DNA of 64,000 nt from Cordia subcordata (Eukaryota; Streptophyta; Magnoliopsida; Boraginales; Cordiaceae), in assembly GCA_028554755.1 (NCBI GenBank), contig JAPTOF010000009.1, positions 1,902,501-1,966,500 on the forward strand, given 5' to 3'. This document shows positions 35,126-47,158 of the stretch, one piece after another; within the stretch, counting starts at the first letter, position 1; every line of letters begins with the position of its first letter. Under the pieces are notes generated by a model. The model was not told the origin of the DNA, searched no databases, and worked only from the letters and a program-made list of their open reading frames with translations. The position numbers and the translations under genes are program-made.

Positions 35126-38100
35126 TAATGAATATTTAGGCTAATGCATCCCAATTAGGGTGATTTGTGTTGGAGATTGACATATATACTTTACAAGCTT
35201 TCCTTATATATGAATAATTATACACAACTTAAGGCACAAGTTATGTCCTAATATATGCTAATATCCCCCCTCAATCTCAACGGGAGAAGCGGTAACGTTG
35301 AGATTGGCCTTCAATTCATGAAACTTGCTAAACGGAAATGACTTGGTGAAGATATCAACAATTTATCATGCAATGGAACATATTGAACCTTAACATCACC
35401 CGGAGCAACTTTCTCCTAAATAAAATGGAAGTCAATCTCAACATGCTTTGTGCGCACATAGAGTATAGAATTTACCGTGATATAGGGGGTTGAGATGTTT
35501 GTCGCACTATGGAATGACTGGTAATGGTAATACCACACAGATATCTTGAAGTAACTGTCGAATCCAGTAAGTTTTAGCTAGAGCATAGGCTAAGGACCTA
35601 TATTCAGCTTCAGTACTAGAACATGAGACTGTGGGTTGCTTCTTGGACTACCAAGCAATGAGGGTTGATTCAAGATAGACTGCATACCTAGTGGTAGACC
35701 AGCGACTATCTGGACAGCCAGTCCAATCTGCATCGATATAGGCCATGAGAAAAGATGTCTTGGTACCAGTAAGAGTCAAGCTTCCATGGAATGTTCCTTT
35801 AAGGAACCTAAAAATTCTCTTGACAACCTGCAGATGAGAAGTCAAGGAGCATGCATATATTGACTTACTAAATTGACAACAAAAGCTAAATCAGGATGTG
35901 TCAATGTGAGATATTGTAGCCCTCCAATGATGCTCCAATACTCTGTAGGATCGGACAATAATTCCCCATCATTAATGGATAATTGGGTTTTTTAGGGTAA
36001 GGGAGTTTTGACAGGTTTAGTGTCAAACATTAAGAATTTTTTAAGAAGGTCAGCGGCATATTTCGCTTGACTGAGCGCCATGGAATTTTATTTTCGCTGA
36101 ACTTGAATCCCTAAGAAATAGTGAAGACCACCCAAGTCCTTCACAGCAAAGGTATGGCTGAGTGTCTGAATGAATTGAAAAAGGAGTAAGGGAAAGCTAC
36201 CAGTCAAGATAATGTCATCCACATAGAGAAGCAGAACAAGCATATCATGTTTAGTATTAAAGGTAAACATAGATGTATAAGTAGAACTACAGCGAAAACC
36301 ATGAGACACAAGGAAATAGCTAAACCATTAAAACCAAGCTCTGGAAGCTTGTTTGAGACCATAGAGGGCTTTTGGAAGTTTGCAAACATGATTTGGCTTT
36401 TAAGGATCCACAAACCAGGGAGGTTGTTTCGTGTAAACTTCCTCCTTAAGATACCCATGCAAGAACGCATTTTTTGCATCCAGTTGCCAAATGACCCATG
36501 AATTAGAGACAGTAATATTAAGAACAGTGCGAATGGTAGTAAGTTTAACAACTGGACTAAAGGTTTCAGTATAGTCAATACCTGCTTGATGGTGAAATCC
36601 TTGAGCCACAAGACACGCCTTGTACCGCTGCATAGAGCCATCAGACCTATACTTATTCTTGTAGATCCATTTATGGCGTACTAAGTTTTTAGTTGGATCA
36701 GGCGACACCAGGACCCAAGTCTGATTTTGTAAGAGTGCATTGAACTCCTCAGCCATAGCAAAGGCCAACGAGGGTGACGTGATGCCACGCTGAAGGAGGT
36801 GGGTTCATTATGATCAGATTATGTAGCAAGTGAAAGAATGTTTTTAGGTTTATAGATGCCAGACTTGGATCGCGTTTGCATGTGATGGAGATTAGATGGT
36901 GCAATGGTGGTTGTGACAACCTCGGTAGGTACGATACAGGTGGAAAAAGATGCAGGCATGAGAAGGGTAGGGGATGAGCTACAGACAGTGACACTTTCTG
37001 TGCTAGAGGTCATAGACAAGTTAGGACGATCAAAGATAATGGTATTGTTAAGAGTAAAGAGAGGTGAGTGGTCGACCTATATTTAAGGGCTTAAGAAATG
37101 AGAGGTAGGTGGGGAAGCGTAACAAGACACCGTATCATAAGCACTCATAACGAACGACCTTTTATATATGTCGAGAGGGACAGTAGTGATGGGGACGGGG
37201 GACGGGGATGATGGGGATTGTGAAGGACATGCAATGAATGCATATGCGAATAATGTTTCATTAAAGTAGACATGACGACTGACATAAACTCTACCAGTAC
37301 AAGGATCAAAGTAACGATAGCCCTTATACCTATTTGCATATCCTAAGAAGACACAAGAGACAGAACGAAGTTCTACTTATGAGTCACACGCATAGTCAAG
37401 TTTGGAAAACATGCACATCTAAAAGAATACAAAACATAATAGTCTGGAATTTTATTGAAGTGGAGTTCATACGGGGATTTAAATTGTAAAGAAGGAGAGG
37501 GAAGACAATTTATAACAAGACAAAAGTGTAGACAGCATCCAACTAGAATGATTGAAGAAGAGCAGCTTGAATAAGAAAGGTGCACGCAACATCACTAATA
37601 TAACGCTATTTTTGCTCAGCCACCCTATTTTGTTGAGGAGTGTCTAGATAAGATTTGCGAAAACAATGCCAGGTTGAAGAAAAAATTCATGAAACGCAAA
37701 GTTATCAAATTCACCGCAACCATTGCAGCAAATGACATAGGAATGGTGATGGACATGGTGGTGCTCTGGCCCTCAGTCGCAAGCTTAGTTGTCTCTAACA
37801 ATGCATGTGGCAGCTACACCAGGGCAATCTCAATCGGGTATTCTCCCTTCTACTTTTGCTCACATCTCTACTAGGCTAGGACAATCTTTATCTCCATACC
37901 ATGATGGCATTCTTGGTCCTTCCCCCTTTCATCCACTCCCTCGGTGCAACAGGGGAAAAGGAGAGAAGGAGTGATGCCATGTCGAGGGTTCTAGCTATGG
38001 CAAAGAAGTTGCACAAAAACTATGATACGAAAAGTCTAACGCAAGAGACGAAATTGATCTAGGGGGATTTGTTTTTGTGTATGTGTGTTTTATTTGTTTG

Positions 38101-38431
38101 AGTGTCGACAACAAAGAATAGAGAAGAGGTTGATGTTATTGGTGTGTGGTGTGGAAGACTTTGGCGCAAATGACAATGGTAGACAAAAAGGTGCTACGGC
38201 GCTGAATAGTTGAAGAAGAATATACTTTTGGAAATTTAGGGTAAGGAAGTGAGGAGGATCGATTGGCTACAATGATACCTTAATGAATATTTAGGCTAAT
38301 GTACCCCAATTAGGGTGATTTGTATTATATTTATACAGGAGATTGACATATACACTTTACAAGCTTTCCTTATATATGAATACAATTATACACAACTTAA
38401 GGCACAAATTATGGCCTAATATATGCTAATA
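35126..38431 (-). mobile_element. Nested Ty1/copia element, minus strand, internally deleted
   Basis: Short LTRs (35126-35263 and 38281-38431, about 140-150 bp) that match each other, flanked by AGGTC on both sides (35121-35125, 38432-38436). On the minus strand the primer site is AGGTATCATTGTAGCC (38280-38265) and the polypurine tract lies at 35283-35264. Judged by the target duplication, the LTR termini are TA...TA rather than TG...CA. The internal region of 3.0 kb has lost most of gag, protease and the integrase N-terminus. Confidence 0.85.
35300..37660 (-). pseudogene. Copia pol remnant (integrase end, RT, RNase H)
   Basis: Minus strand, right to left: integrase core end TPQQNRVAEQK (about 37625) and SPYELHFNKIPDY (about 37470), RT with RHKWIYKNKYRSDG (about 36670), ETFSPVVKLTTIR (about 36560), WQLDAKNAFLHG (about 36480) and the YVDDIILTG catalytic motif (36230), FAVKDLGGLHYFLG (36150), then RNase H with HLQVVKRIFRFLKG (35830) and YIDADWTGC (35740). 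Frameshifts between 36400 and 36310 and stops elsewhere make it non-functional. Confidence 0.85.
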
Positions 38432-38436
38432 AGGTC

Positions 38437-39340
38437 ATCCCTCATCTAGTGTTTTAGATAACTTATTTAAAAAAATAAACTTCTAATTTCTAGTTCAAAT
38501 AATAGTAAGGCTTGTATTCCTTGCAACTGTAGCCAAAGTCACAAGCAACCTTTTAGTCAATCTACTCTTGTTAGAACTAGAACTCTTGAATTGGTTTATA
38601 CAGACATCTGGGGGCTTTCTCCAGTTCTCTTTACTGATGGTTTTTCAATCTATGTAATGTTTGTTGATCACCAAATCAAATTCATATGGTTATTTCATTT
38701 GGGATACAAGTTTGATGTTTTTGATGTTTTTATAAAATCTAAAACTACGGTAGAAAATCATTTTAATCAGCCAGTTACTAGAATATACTTTGATGGTGGA
38801 ACTGAGTTCAAAGGTTTCAAATTTGGTTTTGAGAAGCATGGGATACAGCATTTAATCTCCCCAACCGATACTCCTCCATGTGTTGCCGCTGTTGAATGGA
38901 CGCATGATCATGTGGTTGAAATTAGTTCAGCTCTTCTTACTGGTGCCAGCTTGCTCCCAATGTTTTGGTCCTTTGCTTTCTTAACAGCAACTTATTTAAT
39001 TAATTGTCTTCCAACTCCTATTCGAAAAAATAAATCACCATATCGTTGTTTATTCAATCAAAATCTAAATTACTCAAAACTTTGAATTTTTGAATGGTTT
39101 TGCTTTCCGTGGATAAGGTCTTACAGTGAAATAAATTATAACCACGCTCAAAACCTTGCACATTTCTAGGTTACCCAAATACTTATGATGCCTATGTTTG
39201 CTATGAACCAACCGATCAAAAGTTTTTAACTCACAGTATGTTGTATTTGATGAGAGTTCATACCCAGCAAAGAATGGTTTTTCTAATAGCAGTCTTGAAT
39301 TCCCTTAATAAGTACATAAGTGGCTCACTAGTACTCAGGC
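38437..39340 (+). pseudogene. Copia integrase remnant
   Basis: Continuous frame 38591-39085 with VYTDIWGLSPV (first catalytic Asp, about 38600), IYFDGGTEFKG (second Asp, about 38787) and VEWTHDHVVE (third acidic position, about 38895), then the copia-specific YLINCLPTP. Downstream pieces in other frames (NTYDAYVCYEPTDQK) continue to about 39320. An intact zinc-binding N-terminus is not visible. Confidence 0.8.
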
Positions 39341-39350
39341 ATTGGAGTCC

Positions 39351-40339
39351 TAAAATCATGACATTTTTAACTAAGCCATTTTGAAGTATCACATAAACAA
39401 CATCTTCTTCTTTTCTAAGCCATTTTGATGTATCACGTTAATGCTTATATGACATACAACCCAAAAATAAAATTTTAAGTTTTAAAAATTAAAGCAGTAA
39501 AAATTGAAAAAGATAAAAAGATAAAAACTAAAGAATTAAAAAATAAAAGTAAAAAATTAAGAAAGATAAAAAATTATAAATTATAAAAATTTAAAAACTA
39601 AAATAATTAAAAATTAAAATAGCATAAACTAAAAAATAATAAATTAAAAATTTTAAAAATTAAAAAGCTGAGAATAAGAAAATTTATACAATCGAAGAAT
39701 AAAAGAAATTAGGAATTAAAAATTAAGAAATTCAAATATGAAAATATTAGAAATAGAAGCCAAAAAATAAAAATCAAAAAATTTTTAAAAAATAAAATAA
39801 AATTCGAATGAAGAAATTTAAATGTCAATTGCTTACTACTCTTTTGCAACAATATTTTTTTACTACTATATCCCGCAGCTATTATTAAAAATACTTAAAA
39901 ATCTTACAAAGCGAGGAAGAAGAAAGTCGTAGTTATAGTTCACTCTAGCAAATATTCAACAAATAAATGGCTTTGTTTTGGGTAAAAACAAATAAATGCT
40001 CTTTAAGAGGACATTAACAACTAAAGTCTTCGTAAGGGGAGCGAGTAATATTCAAGCAAAGATAACTTAAAGAGAGGGAATGTAGTCGAGGGCCGCCGGG
40101 CGAGTAAAAGAATTCAATAGTTCCATCTTCTTTTTCGTGACCAATCGGTAACCAAGATTAACTTAGCTTGACGTTACCATAAGGCGTAAATGAACAATAA
40201 CAATGTCTTAGGAAAAAAAAAAAAAAAAGACACTAACAATGTGCACCTTTTGTCCATTTTCTTTTATTTTTTTAGCAAGACAAACAACTTAACATTAATC
40301 AAGACATGAAACTACGATCATTTAGCCTACTCCAGTGGA
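39351..40339. other. Low-complexity A-rich DNA and unassigned sequence
   Basis: 39460-39800 is strongly A-rich on this strand (runs of TAAAAA, AATTAAAA), a simple-sequence tract. A poly-A run is at 40210. No gene seen. Confidence 0.6.
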
Positions 40340-40798
40340 TAGGGTGAGTATAATTTGGTTAATAAGCGAAAACTGAATTTTTTTTCAACCAAGGCGAAAA
40401 TTGAATTTGAATGGCCGATTTGGTTATTTTATTTCCTGTTTAATTTTGATTTTCATAATTTGAGAAATTTGAAAATTTTCAGTTATAATATACACATTTT
40501 GATTAAATAATACCCCTAGCATCAGAAGGAAAATCCTTTTGATAGCCATATAAATACATTTTTCGAAAAAACATAAAATCTTAAAATTCAATTATCAGAG
40601 TATATTCACATATTCGGTTAAATTAATACATTACATGGCTTAATTAATCAATTATTTTGGTTATAAACCACAGCGAAAAGAAAATTTTCTGGTTTGATTT
40701 TTTCGTCATCAAACAAATTCAGTTCTATTTTGATTAGTAAATTTTGTAGATTTAATTTTTCGGTCATTTATTTAAAATTAAATAAATAATCACCCCTG
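40340..40798. mobile_element. hAT-like non-autonomous element (459 bp)
   Basis: Left end TAGGGTGAGTATAATT, right end reverse complement CAGGGGTGATTATTTA: the CAGGGGTG-type terminal inverted repeat of plant hAT elements. Flanks CCAGTGGA (40332-40339) and CTAATGGG (40799-40806) agree at 5 of 8 positions and differ only by transitions, as expected of an old 8-bp target duplication. No transposase. Confidence 0.65.
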
Positions 40799-41984
40799 CT
40801 AATGGGACACAAATCAAGACACAATAAAGGAGATGGCACATCGACAATCCAATCAACTTGAAGGTCAAAACACGTAACAAGTCCAAAGTGCATGCATGAC
40901 ACATTTAAGTCAAAAAGAAGCAGATTTTGCAAGTGGGACTCAAACCAATAGGCCTTTGTCCACATCCTAAATCGTGTCTAACTTTTCTTTCTAAGTCCCA
41001 ATGATGATGTCTCATAATCTTTCTTCTTTCCCATTTGTCTTTCTGCTACTCCCTCTTCAAAATGATAATTGAGACAAGAATATAATCCTTTTCCTCCTGT
41101 GCTCCATGAGAACTCATAGGGTTTACTTCGAAGATTCCACTCATAAAGATTAGTCTAAACGTATAGTTTTATCCTAGCTGACATATACAAAGGAGCAAAC
41201 AGCTAAGATTTGCTGGCATGGACTTAGAATTTGTTTTCTTAAAAGATTCAAATTCAATTATAGTTGTTGGGGACCACGCAAAAGGTTCTTTGCCTTCTCG
41301 CTTTTCCTTCAGAAAAGCTTTCATTTCTTCTCAGTATTTTGACAACAAGTTCCTTGAATCAAGAGTAAGTGCAGAGCATTATAAATCCTATCACCCCATC
41401 TTTTAGATCACTTTGTAGATCATGGAATAGACAACATTTTAGCCGACTGTTTCTTTTGTTTAAGACGGACAGCTGGTCTCGTCTGGGCAGATCAATTGCA
41501 ATCATGAGAATTGGATACACGTGCAAACAAATGGAATGTGGGAACACCATCCCGCTTTCAGAATATATGAAAGTTCGCATACATGGTGAGGACGACCAAT
41601 CAGTGCACTTATGTGGCGTTTGACTGTTAGGTTTTGTCTATTTCTTTCGTTTGACCGTTTGATAATGTCTAATTCTTTCGGATTTGGTACCTCAGTCACA
41701 CATATAGCATTAACAGATTACTTTGATAATCTTGACTTTCATATCAAACTAGGTTATAATATAACAAAACTGTCCTAGTAGCCTGTGATATTGTTCTCAT
41801 CCAACAAAATTGTATCCACTAAGTTGCAAAAAATTTTTTTAAAAAAGCAACTATTTCTTTCTTTCGTTTTTAATACTGGAACACACTGTTTCGAACAGTT
41901 TTCTCCATTTCTCACATAACAAAAAGTCCAATGCGCCAGCTCAACTTAAAGAGCTCGTCGAGACAATCCCGGCAATATAAACTC
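40799..41984. other. Unassigned DNA
   Basis: Several short ORFs on both strands around 41218-41700, none with a recognisable domain or a partner on the other side. A block near 41948 (AAAGAGCTCGTCGAGACAAT) resembles 42239 (AAAGAGCTCACCCAATCAAC) in the repeat array downstream. Confidence 0.45.
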
Positions 41985-42037
41985 TTTTCTAATTAATTGG
42001 AGTCAGAGCATTATTATAACTAGTTAAAGGGCTTTTT

Positions 42038-42352
42038 CCAACTAATTAAGATTCCTTTTAAATTAGTTGGAGCCAAAATCTCAATTTTGACTAATTTTGG
42101 GTCATTTTCTAATTAACTAAAAATCCATTTTTAATTAATTAGTGTCAAAATCAAAATTTTCATAAGTTAGGGCATTTTCTAATTAATTAAAATTTTCTTT
42201 TCAATTAATTAGGGTCAAAATTAAAATTTTTACCATCTAAAGAGCTCACCCAATCAACTAAAACTAATTTTAGTTCAATTGGGCAACGAAAACACATTTT
42301 CCAAAAATTTAGGGTTTATCCAATTAATTAAAACACATTTAAAATTAATTGG
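42038..42352. repeat. Array of five foldback units, 70-71 bp period
   Basis: Inverted-repeat cores at 42038-42070, 42109-42142, 42179-42212, 42249-42283 and 42320-42352. Their starts are spaced 71, 70, 70 and 71 bp. Each core is an AT-rich hairpin with arms of about 6-12 bp (for example CTAATTAATT ... AATTAATTAG at 42179, CCAATTAATT ... AATTAATTGG at 42320). Between cores a GGGTCAAAATnnAAATTTT-like linker recurs. A partial unit may precede it from 41985. Confidence 0.8.
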
Positions 42353-42360
42353 TTTTCAGA

Positions 42361-43150
42361 ACAATTTTTTCTAAAAATACATAGGCTTCAAAATAAATAT
42401 CTTCTATTTATTTTATGAGTTAAAGTTAATTTATCAAATAAAATAACTTAGAAATGGATTGATAAACTATTTGTTAGCTTCGGCGTAAATTAACATTTAA
42501 TTCAAATTAATAGGGACTTAGAAATATCTAATATTTCATTTTATTAGTGACATCAATAAACAATTTATATAATGTAAAAAAATAATATACCATTTGTTAT
42601 TATTATTATTTTTTTATGTAAATTGGGCTAAAACAAAATATTAATTGTTCACAACCAATTAAACATAAAGAAGTAGCCTAACAACAACTTTAATTGAGTC
42701 CACACTTAATTAAAAGGAATCCAATGACTAATCTATTCAAGCCCAATAGAACATAAGCTTGTCCTTATGGGGAAAAAAAAAAAGCTTGGACTACATGTAT
42801 AAACCAGACCCTAATACATTATAAATCAAATTTATATGATAAGTCCAAAGGTCTAAGGGGAAAAGGAAAGAATATCGCCCAAAGATAAAATCTGGACCTA
42901 TGCACCTTAAGCCTATATTCTATAAGCACACGAGTCCAAAACTTATGTATATATAAATATAACCCAAAACTTAATAATTAAGTCCAAACTTAATAAAAGA
43001 ATATGACCCAAATGTATAGATCAGGTCAAACTTGGCCTAAAATAATAATAGACCCTAGGCTCCAAATTACACCTCTAATTTTTTTTTTTTTCTGCATCTA
43101 AACAACATAACGATGGCCATCACATGACCAATTGCAACTAAAAGAAACCT
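42361..43150. other. Unassigned AT-rich DNA
   Basis: Very AT-rich with TTATTATTATT and poly-T runs. No coding or element boundary recognised. Confidence 0.5.
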
Positions 43151-43659
43151 CACCATGGTATAAGTATTAAAAGAATGATGAAAAATAATATATTGGATGC
43201 CACCCGTGGCCATAAACGGAAAATTCTACCACACACCCTAACTATTGTGTACCTGAAGAGTATCGTACACTCTCGTGTTCGAGAAACACGCACTGCACCA
43301 AAATATAAGAAGAAACCTATCCTCTTCTCTAACGATCGAACCATTTGATCAAAAACCTAACACCACTATCATGTCCTCCAACACCGGAGACCTCTAATGG
43401 ACAATTTGAATAGCACGTCGATAGCCCTCCACTGTTGAACGCCATCTCTTTGCTGTGTCTATTCCTTACGTTACTGACACCATCTCTGACACCGTTGGGT
43501 TGCATCGACCACACCATAATGTTCCTTGTGTTTTCACGATTCAAACGGCATCTTCTGAGCTCGACTTGCTTGCTCTGATTGTGATCTACCATTAACGGCC
43601 ATCTGTAAACCTCAAGTTTCTCCTCTCACAAATCTCTCCTCTCCTCATATTTATCAAAG

Positions 43660-43920
43660 ATGGTGAGAGTTAATGTGTTTAGTGTGTTGAATGATGCTCT
43701 TAAAAGCATGTACAATGCCAAGGAAAAGGGGAAGCATGAGGTCATTGTTATACCTTCTTCAAAAGTGATCATCTAATCTTCTTATGATGCAAAAGGATGG
43801 ATACACTGGAGAATTTGAGTTTGTTGACAATTACAGGGCTGGTAAAATTGTTGTTGAACTGAATGGGAGATTAAACAAATGTGGAGTTATTAGCCCAAGT
43901 TTTGGTATCCTCCTATGGCT
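43660..43920 (+). pseudogene. RPS15A: Ribosomal protein S15a (uS8) pseudogene, 5' two-thirds
   Basis: Cytosolic small-subunit protein uS8 homologue. It starts ATGGTGAGAG and reads MVRVN..., then [16 protein letters not shown] and PSSKVII, followed by a stop near 43774. In a shifted frame it goes on with [33 protein letters not shown] and ends at about 43920, before the C-terminal third. A nine-base insertion-like extra after MVRVNV and the frameshift make it dead. The homology is uninterrupted by introns, so a processed copy is likely, though no poly-A tail can be seen because the 3' end is truncated. The upstream CT-rich stretch (43615-43650) may be the old leader. Confidence 0.85.
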
Positions 43921-44001
43921 CCATAAACAATGATCAAGGCACGAATATTTTTTCAAAGTTGTGAACGTGAAAGTTTATAGGGGTGACCATATTGAGACAA
44001 G

Positions 44002-44089
44002 TTGTGAACATGCAATATAAAAATTGTGAACTAACAGTGTAAAAATTGTGAACATATAACATAAATATTGTGAACAGGTGCACCAGGCT
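44002..44089 (+). repeat. Four-unit 22-bp minisatellite
   Basis: TTGTGAAC occurs at 44002, 44024, 44046 and 44068, exactly 22 bp apart. Each unit has a conserved 8-bp head, a variable middle and an A-rich end (TAAAAA or similar). A further related GTTGTGAAC is at 43958. Confidence 0.9.
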
Positions 44090-44807
44090 ATGTTGGTGCA
44101 CATAGCTTTGGGTGCATGGTATATAGTCTCGACCACAAAACCTAATGTTCCGAGATTGGAAAAAAATTTGCTAGCACAAGCATAAAAATTGTAATCAAAT
44201 TTTTTTATTTTAAATCTAATTATAAAAAAATATATTGTTTAAAAAATTTGACTGAAAAATATGTTTGCTTGATCTCAAAAATACTTTATGAGTGCCATCG
44301 AACGACAAAACTGCAACAACACCAACGACCATTAAAGGGAGAAAAGAAATTTGTTTTCTAAATATCAAAGCACTGTGGGACATATAATGTATAAGAAAAC
44401 CAAAAGAATATTTGGTAGCCATGTCCTTCTTGGAAAAGCATTAACGTTGACAGTAGACAGCTGAATCACGATTGAATGGCTAATGACTGATGGCGCTGCA
44501 CTAACGACTGCACTAAGCAAATGAATATTGCAAGTTAATTAATAATATTAATTAAGTAATGCTTTGAAAGCATAAGACACATTAATTATAGTAATGATTA
44601 TGCAATCTCCATTACAAGAATATGTTAGAGTTAAAGGCACATCCAAGGCACATCTTAAGGCATAACAAAATAAATTTTAATTTGTCGATTCACAATCAAA
44701 TTGAGAATAAAAAAAAAAACCCTCATATACATGTATCATATACACATATTTCCAAAAAAAGTTAATAATAGATCAAAATATGCATAAAAGAGCTTTTGTT
44801 ATAATAC

Positions 44808-45834
44808 CATTGAAGGAAATCGGGTAGTTATTCTCCAAGAAATCCTTGCACAAGCTCTTCAATTAAAATTTTCAAAAAAATATAGAATTACCTCATAATT
44901 CTTGAACTGAAAACTTGCCTTGCTAAAGCATCAAATGTCAAACTTCCTCTCTTCGTAAGCGATCAAGATGTTTTGGAAGGAGACTAGAGTTTGTTTTGGG
45001 TTGGAAGATTTGTTCTCTGAAAAACTAAGAATAATCTGTATTATAAGGAACAATTTTGGACCTTCTCAAGACCCAAGCCTTGTCTTTTAACCAATTAAGC
45101 TAAACATTTAGACTTAGAGTCATGGACTTCATAAGTCCAAGACTAATATTTTAGAATTAAATCCTTATCTAATTCTCAACCCATTTAACCCCCGATTTAA
45201 TATCATACCTCATGTCTAATGCTAGCCGAAAGTAGATGAAATAAAATCCATAATTGATATATTAATAATTATTGTTAAATAATTAATTCCTAATAAAATA
45301 TTAACACATTTTAATTTTTAATTCTTTTATTTAATTCATAATTAAATAATGACACATTTAATTCTTAATCAAATGTAATAGGTCAATCCTTCAACAAAAA
45401 CACATGACCTTATGCGTGACTTCGTAGGTTCAAACTTAAGCCGGCAATACAAGGACTTTCCTTGTACTAATCAACGATACCATTTAGTAATGGTTCCCAA
45501 TGTCTGGATAAGCTGAATAGCTGCAAGACAATATTCAATGAACTTGGCATTATGGTGGATTCCCTATGACCCTCGATATTACGAAATAACTCTAGGAGTA
45601 TGGCAAACTATCAAACCCCTAATCAACTATTCCATATCAACTCCAATTTCGTCATGACTCATGACGACGTAACCCCGTGACACATCATGCGGAAAGCTTT
45701 GGCCAAAGTCTTAATAAAGTAGGACCAAGTAGAATATCATCCTCCTAATACCTAGAGCAGTTAATCTCATATTGACCTATGCATTAACTTCGGGGCATTT
45801 GCCTATATCTAGTAGCCTTTCGTCATTAGATTAG
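44808..45834 (-). repeat. Dispersed repeat, copy 1 (probable copia LTR, minus strand)
   Basis: Shares ordered blocks with 60241-60735 and 63536-64000: an (A/T)CTCATAATTCTTGAACTG-like stretch, TTCGTAAGCGATCAAGA, and AATTAAATCCTTATCTAATT followed by CCCATTTA. ATAATACCA just left (44796) may be a decayed reverse primer site. Its right part is interrupted by the solo LTR at 45835. No coding sequence. Confidence 0.55.
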
Positions 45835-47149
45835 TGATAAGTCCAAAATACGCTTTAAATTCAAGATTATTTATGCTTAATTTTTGGAATTAGATGCTTC
45901 ATAATTGATGTTATTTGTTATATTTTGGCATAAATTGCTTGGAAAAGAAGATGGAAGTGATATATATGCATTGAAGGGACTTTTGGACATGTTTAGAGCT
46001 ATTAAAATTGATTATGTCACCTAGGAAGCAAACCCAGAAGTCCTACGCAGGATTGACCAGTTTTGACCAGATAATTGGAAGTTACTTTGCACGTTTCTTG
46101 GAGAGAAATTGTTGACCAAAAATACGTATTAGTTCTAGAAGGAAAAATAATATTTTGGAAGAGTTTTATTTTGACAAGGATTAGATTTTTGGTTATTTAC
46201 TTTTTTATTTTTGATTGCATTGAAAGAGTTTCCTTATTTGAAGGAACTCTTAGGTTAGATATTTTTTCTATAAATCCTCCAGGGAATTACATAGGAATCA
46301 TCAAAGCTTTTATTCATTATTTTTTTCCAGCAAATATTTTTCTTTCTTCTAGTCGCCTAATTGCCAGATTTTTATCCCAGTCAGGGCTAATTTGAAGTTC
46401 GTGGTTCTACAAAATCTACGAGATCTAACTGGTTTTCTCCTTTTGCTTTATTTTGGTATTTGTGTTTTTACTATTTTAAGAATTAATATTGTCTTTTGAT
46501 TGTTTAATTTACTGGTGATTATTCAATTGCTTGATGATAGGTAGCCAAACGATTAATTTAATTAATCTAAAAATATCATAACTAGGTCTCCTGTGTAAAC
46601 ACATAATCTAATTGAACGATTGCTGTGAGAGAATTGACTGTTAGGATCAGGTCTTTCTAGATTCTAGTGCTGCGATTAGATAGACCCTATGGTATCTTCA
46701 AGGATTAGACCATCTAATAGATAAGATGATAGTGGGGAGAAATCGTAGGGAATTTCAACTATTATCAACACTGAAAGGAAAGATGAGGTTGTTAGGCTGT
46801 GCCAATGACCATAACTGGTTTATTAAAATAAATGAAAGTCATCTTTGCATCTAGGATCAAATTTGTAGGCCTGAATGGAGAATACACCCCAAGCTAGGTA
46901 GTTTATCATTTAACTCTTTTGTTCTTTATTATCTCGCTTTATTTTTATTCTTTTGTTAGTTATTTAGTTTTTTTATTTATTGTCTATTTAATTTGACAAC
47001 CCCTTGTTCTCTTGTATTTTGCTTGTTCTTTCATCTTGATATAAAAAGTATATTTTAAACCAATCCTTGTGGGTTCGACCCTTCTCACCACTATCGCAAA
47101 TAGTGAGGTAGAGTAGGAATTTTATTTTTGGTGGATTTGACACTCATCA
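45835..47149 (+). mobile_element. Solo LTR with perfect target duplication
   Basis: 1315 bp, starts TGATAAGTCC and ends ACTCATCA, flanked by ATTAG on both sides (45830-45834, 47150-47154). TATA-like TTCTATAAATCC at 46267. Near the end is CTTGTGGGTTCGACCC, the same kind of tail as in the other gypsy LTRs, but the body differs, so it is a different gypsy family. The 106-codon ORF at 46075 has no recognised domain. Confidence 0.9.
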
Positions 47150-47158
47150 ATTAGGAAT

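Larger units (their letters stand above)
34190..39350 (+). mobile_element. Ty1/copia element, truncated, split by a nested copia
   Basis: Probable short 5' LTR 34190-34376 (starts TGTTAGAGC), followed by the primer site TGGTATCAGAAAC (34377). Gag part lies left of the nested element, integrase right of it. Coding homology fades near 39350, and I see no 3' LTR. Confidence 0.7.

Noticed and set aside
44002..44089. CRISPR-like spacing of short repeats
   Set aside because: The repeats are 8 bp with partly conserved spacers in a plant genome. It is a minisatellite.
46075..46395. 106-codon ORF in the solo LTR
   Set aside because: No domain, within an LTR, and without a second copy to show conservation.
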